A stretch of DNA of 7,679 bases from NCBI GenBank assembly GCA_014729935.1, contig WJJB01000313.1, positions 1 through 7,679 of the forward strand. Direction: 5' to 3'. The DNA is from Candidatus Bathyarchaeota archaeon. Lineage in GTDB: Archaea > Asgardarchaeota > Lokiarchaeia > Sigyniarchaeales > Sigyniarchaeaceae. Positions 6,104 through 7,679 of the stretch are shown here, piece by piece (position 1 is the first letter of the stretch; every line of letters starts with the position of its first letter). The translations under genes and the position numbers were made by a program. Under the pieces are notes generated by a model. It saw nothing but the letters and a program-made list of their open reading frames with translations. It was not told the DNA's origin and did not search any database.

Positions 6104-6283
6104 ATGCATGATGCGTCATGTCAAGCTAAAGGGAAGTATATTAACATAAGGGAACCAGAAATTCGTGCAAGGTTGCTATTCGCCATGGTAAATGGCGTGA
6201 TCACCGAAGGGAAGCACTTTGGGGGTATTACTTTTTCCGTGAAAAGTATGATTTTTTATGCAAGTGGTTCCTCTTTTCCATGA
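6104..6283 (+). CDS. Candidate small ORF (59 aa) between the longin-like gene and the chelatase
   Basis: ATG at 6104 opens 59 codons ending in TGA at 6281-6283, seven bases before the chelatase ATG. The peptide begins MHDASCQAKGKYINIREPEI and ends YASGSSFP. I recognise no family, signal peptide or metal motif. In favour: a strong TATA box 43 bases upstream, archaea-like AGG arginine codons, and the tight junction with the next gene. Against: no good Shine-Dalgarno site, short length, and the inverted repeats at 6181-6248 inside it look more like regulatory DNA. It could be a small gene, an upstream ORF of the chelatase transcript, or chance. Confidence 0.25.
   Translation: MHDASCQAKGKYINIREPEIRARLLFAMVNGVITEGKHFGGITFSVKSMIFYASGSSFP
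6181..6197. repeat. Inverted repeat upstream of the chelatase gene
   Basis: CGCCAT (6181-6186) and ATGGCG (6192-6197) are perfect complements around GGTAA. The palindrome GTGATCAC (6197-6204) abuts it. Candidate operator or short RNA hairpin. Confidence 0.3.
6229..6248. repeat. Inverted repeat abutting the chelatase TATA-like box
   Basis: TACTTTT (6229-6235) and AAAAGTA (6242-6248) are perfect complements around a 6-nt centre. The repeat ends four bases before the TTTTTATGC element at 6253. A DNA-bound dimeric repressor or activator here would touch the promoter region. Confidence 0.35.
6253..6261 (+). promoter_or_regulatory. TATA-like element of the chelatase gene
   Basis: TTTTTATGC ends 30 bases before ATG 6291. 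The predicted start of transcription is near 6283, so the mRNA would be almost leaderless, consistent with the lack of a Shine-Dalgarno site before this ATG. Confidence 0.4.
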
Positions 6284-6290
6284 CTGACTG

Positions 6291-7679
6291 ATGACGCATT
6301 TCAAGACGTTTCCCTTCACAGCGATCGTGGGGCAAGACAGGATGAAACTTGCCCTTATCCTCAATGCAATCAATCCAAAGATAGGCGGGGTTCTCATCAA
6401 GGGACCAAAGGGTACAGCCAAATCGACAGCCGTTCGTGCTCTCGCCGACGTTCTCCCAAAGATCCGGGTTGTCATGAATTGCCCGTTCAATTGCAATCCC
6501 GATCTTGACAAGGAGGCATGCCATCAATGCCAACAGAAAATCCATGAGGGAAATTTAAGCGAGAATGAAATAAAAGGTTGCGAAATGCGCGTTATCAACC
6601 TGCCGATTAACGCCTCGGAGGATCGAGTCGTTGGAACCGTGGATATTAAAAAAGCTCTATCCGAGGGGATACGAGCTCTTGAACCGGGAATCCTCGCAGA
6701 TGCCAACAGGAATATACTGTACATTGACGAGGTTAATCTCCTTGCCGACAATGTTGCCGACGTGTTGCTTGATGCAGCAGCCATGGGTATAAATATCATT
6801 GAACGGGAGGGTATATCAATCCACCATCCGTCCAATTTCATTCTTGTTGGAACCATGAATCCAGAGGAAGGTAACCTGAGACCCCAATTGCTTGACAGGT
6901 TTGGATTGAGCGTTGACGTGGATAAAATCACTAACGTGGAACAGCGGGTAGAGATCATTAAGCGGACAGAAGCATACCTTCAAGCACCCCATGAATTTCA
7001 TGACTTGTATCACGAGAAACAAGGGAAATTGAGAGAACGGATCACCCGAGCAAGTGAACTCCTCCCACGGGTTACCATCTCAGAAGAGTTGCTCCAAAAA
7101 ATTGCCCGGGTTTGCATCGAATTTGATACGGATGGACATCGGGCTGATATAACAATCAATATCACTGCAAAGACGATAGCAGCATTCCACGGACGTGAAT
7201 CAGTAGAGTTGGAAGATATCAGGTCTGCTGCAAGGCTCGCGTTACCCCACCGGATGCATCGTTTACCATTTGAGGACGACACCTTAGATGAGGAGAAGCT
7301 CGAAGAATTACTGCACGATGATACCAATCAACACCAGGAAAATCAACAAGAACATCAAGACAATAATCCTTCGGATGATGAGAAAAGTGACCAACCCGAA
7401 GAGGAGGAGATGGATCAACCTGAGAAGGACAATCCTGCCAGTAATCCGATCCCCGAAATGGTCTTCGGGATAGATACATCGGTGAAAGTGCCAAATGTAG
7501 CCCCGAGGAAGCGTATAAAGGAAAAATTGGCGTCAACTGGAAAGGTGGTGAACCATCCGGCGTCTGATAGTAGGGGCAGGTATGTTCGCTCTACAAAGCA
7601 GCCCACCATTAATATCCCTCGAACCAATGATATTGCCATCACCCCCACCATAAATGACGCGGCTTTCAACAATATTCCA
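6291..7679 (+). CDS. ChlI/ChlD-type AAA+ metal chelatase subunit (putative cobaltochelatase/magnesium chelatase), cut by right window edge
   Basis: The reading frame from ATG 6291 is open for 463 codons to the edge; an in-frame TGA at 6285 fixes the upstream limit. FPFTAIVGQDRMKLALILNA (7-26) is the typical ChlI start. AAA+ motifs follow: Walker A GPKGTAKST (38-46), Walker B ILYIDE (142-147), sensor-1 Asn190 in GTMNPEEG (187-194) and the arginine finger Arg203 in LLDRFGL (200-206). Cys64, Cys68, Cys77 and Cys80 form a CPFNC...CHQC cluster seen in cobaltochelatase-type homologues. After about residue 325 comes an acidic, Gln/Glu/Pro-rich linker (328-385), then SRGRYVRS (427-434), the usual lead-in to a ChlD-like von Willebrand A domain off the window. 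The family powers metal insertion into tetrapyrroles together with a CobN/ChlH-type subunit. Near a B12-dependent mutase, cobalt insertion for cobalamin is the likeliest role. No CobN is visible. Confidence 0.9.
   Translation, partial: MTHFKTFPFTAIVGQDRMKLALILNAINPKIGGVLIKGPKGTAKSTAVRALADVLPKIRVVMNCPFNCNPDLDKEACHQCQQKIHEGNLSENEIKGCEMRVINLPINASEDRVVGTVDIKKALSEGIRALEPGILADANRNILYIDEVNLLADNVADVLLDAAAMGINIIEREGISIHHPSNFILVGTMNPEEGNLRPQLLDRFGLSVDVDKITNVEQRVEIIKRTEAYLQAPHEFHDLYHEKQGKLRERITRASELLPRVTISEELLQKIARVCIEFDTDGHRADITINITAKTIAAFHGRESVELEDIRSAARLALPHRMHRLPFEDDTLDEEKLEELLHDDTNQHQENQQEHQDNNPSDDEKSDQPEEEEMDQPEKDNPASNPIPEMVFGIDTSVKVPNVAPRKRIKEKLASTGKVVNHPASDSRGRYVRSTKQPTINIPRTNDIAITPTINDAAFNNIP

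Noticed and set aside
6084..6160. Possible tRNA, because of the A-box-like string TAGTTCACTGG
   Set aside because: No matching acceptor stem, anticodon arm or T-arm GGTTC..A..CC could be laid out downstream.
6281..6295. C/D-box sRNA signal (CTGA and TGATGA) around the chelatase start
   Set aside because: The D-like box precedes the C-like box with no guide spacing, and the string is explained by overlapping stop and start codons.
6524..6958. Minus-strand 144-codon ORF opposite the chelatase
   Set aside because: The plus strand in the same place encodes the Walker B and sensor motifs; the antisense is serine-rich shadow sequence.
1..7679. CRISPR array, insertion sequence or integrase-associated site
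   Set aside because: No regularly spaced repeats, transposase-like ORF, terminal inverted repeats or tRNA-linked duplication were seen.

Overview
The window looks archaeal, and an Asgard (Promethearchaeota) origin is the best guess. Start codons follow GGTGA/GAGG-type Shine-Dalgarno sites or TATA-like boxes about 30 nt upstream. The acyl-CoA mutase is split into separate large and B12-binding subunits. A short longin-like protein of the kind abundant in Asgard genomes is also present. The glycyl radical enzyme points to an anaerobe. The lineage is an inference from gene content, not a phylogeny.

Layout. Bases 1-1130 (minus strand) hold the N-terminal 376 residues of a pyruvate formate-lyase-family glycyl radical enzyme; the rest runs off the left edge. 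A 231-nt divergent intergenic region (1131-1361) carries a TATA-like box facing each way and a spaced inverted repeat. Bases 1362-5218 (plus strand) form a compact four-gene operon: mutase large subunit, B12-binding small subunit, MeaB-type GTPase chaperone, and an unrecognised Rossmann-fold, cysteine-rich protein whose start overlaps the meaB stop by 4 nt. A longin-like gene (5333-5947) follows, with a hairpin plus T5 terminator (5985-6009). A 343-nt gap (5948-6290) holds a strong TATA box, a 59-codon candidate small ORF, inverted repeats and a second TATA-like box. Bases 6291-7679 hold the N-terminal 463 residues of a ChlI/ChlD-fusion metal chelatase, truncated by the right edge.

How the genes fit together. 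The operon encodes an adenosylcobalamin-dependent carbon-skeleton mutase and its GTPase chaperone; the downstream chelatase is of the cobaltochelatase-associated type that could supply the B12 cofactor. The mutase would usually be annotated as methylmalonyl-CoA mutase. However, two substrate-selecting residues are those of isobutyryl-CoA mutase: Phe66 (Tyr89 in the Propionibacterium enzyme) and Gln184 (Arg207). No methylmalonyl-CoA epimerase gene follows. I therefore infer butyryl-CoA/isobutyryl-CoA or a related non-carboxylated acyl-CoA as substrate. The most interesting open points are that re-assignment, the unusual replacement of the conserved FDLPT aspartate by histidine in the same enzyme, the coupled unknown fourth gene, and the divergent pairing of two radical enzymes.
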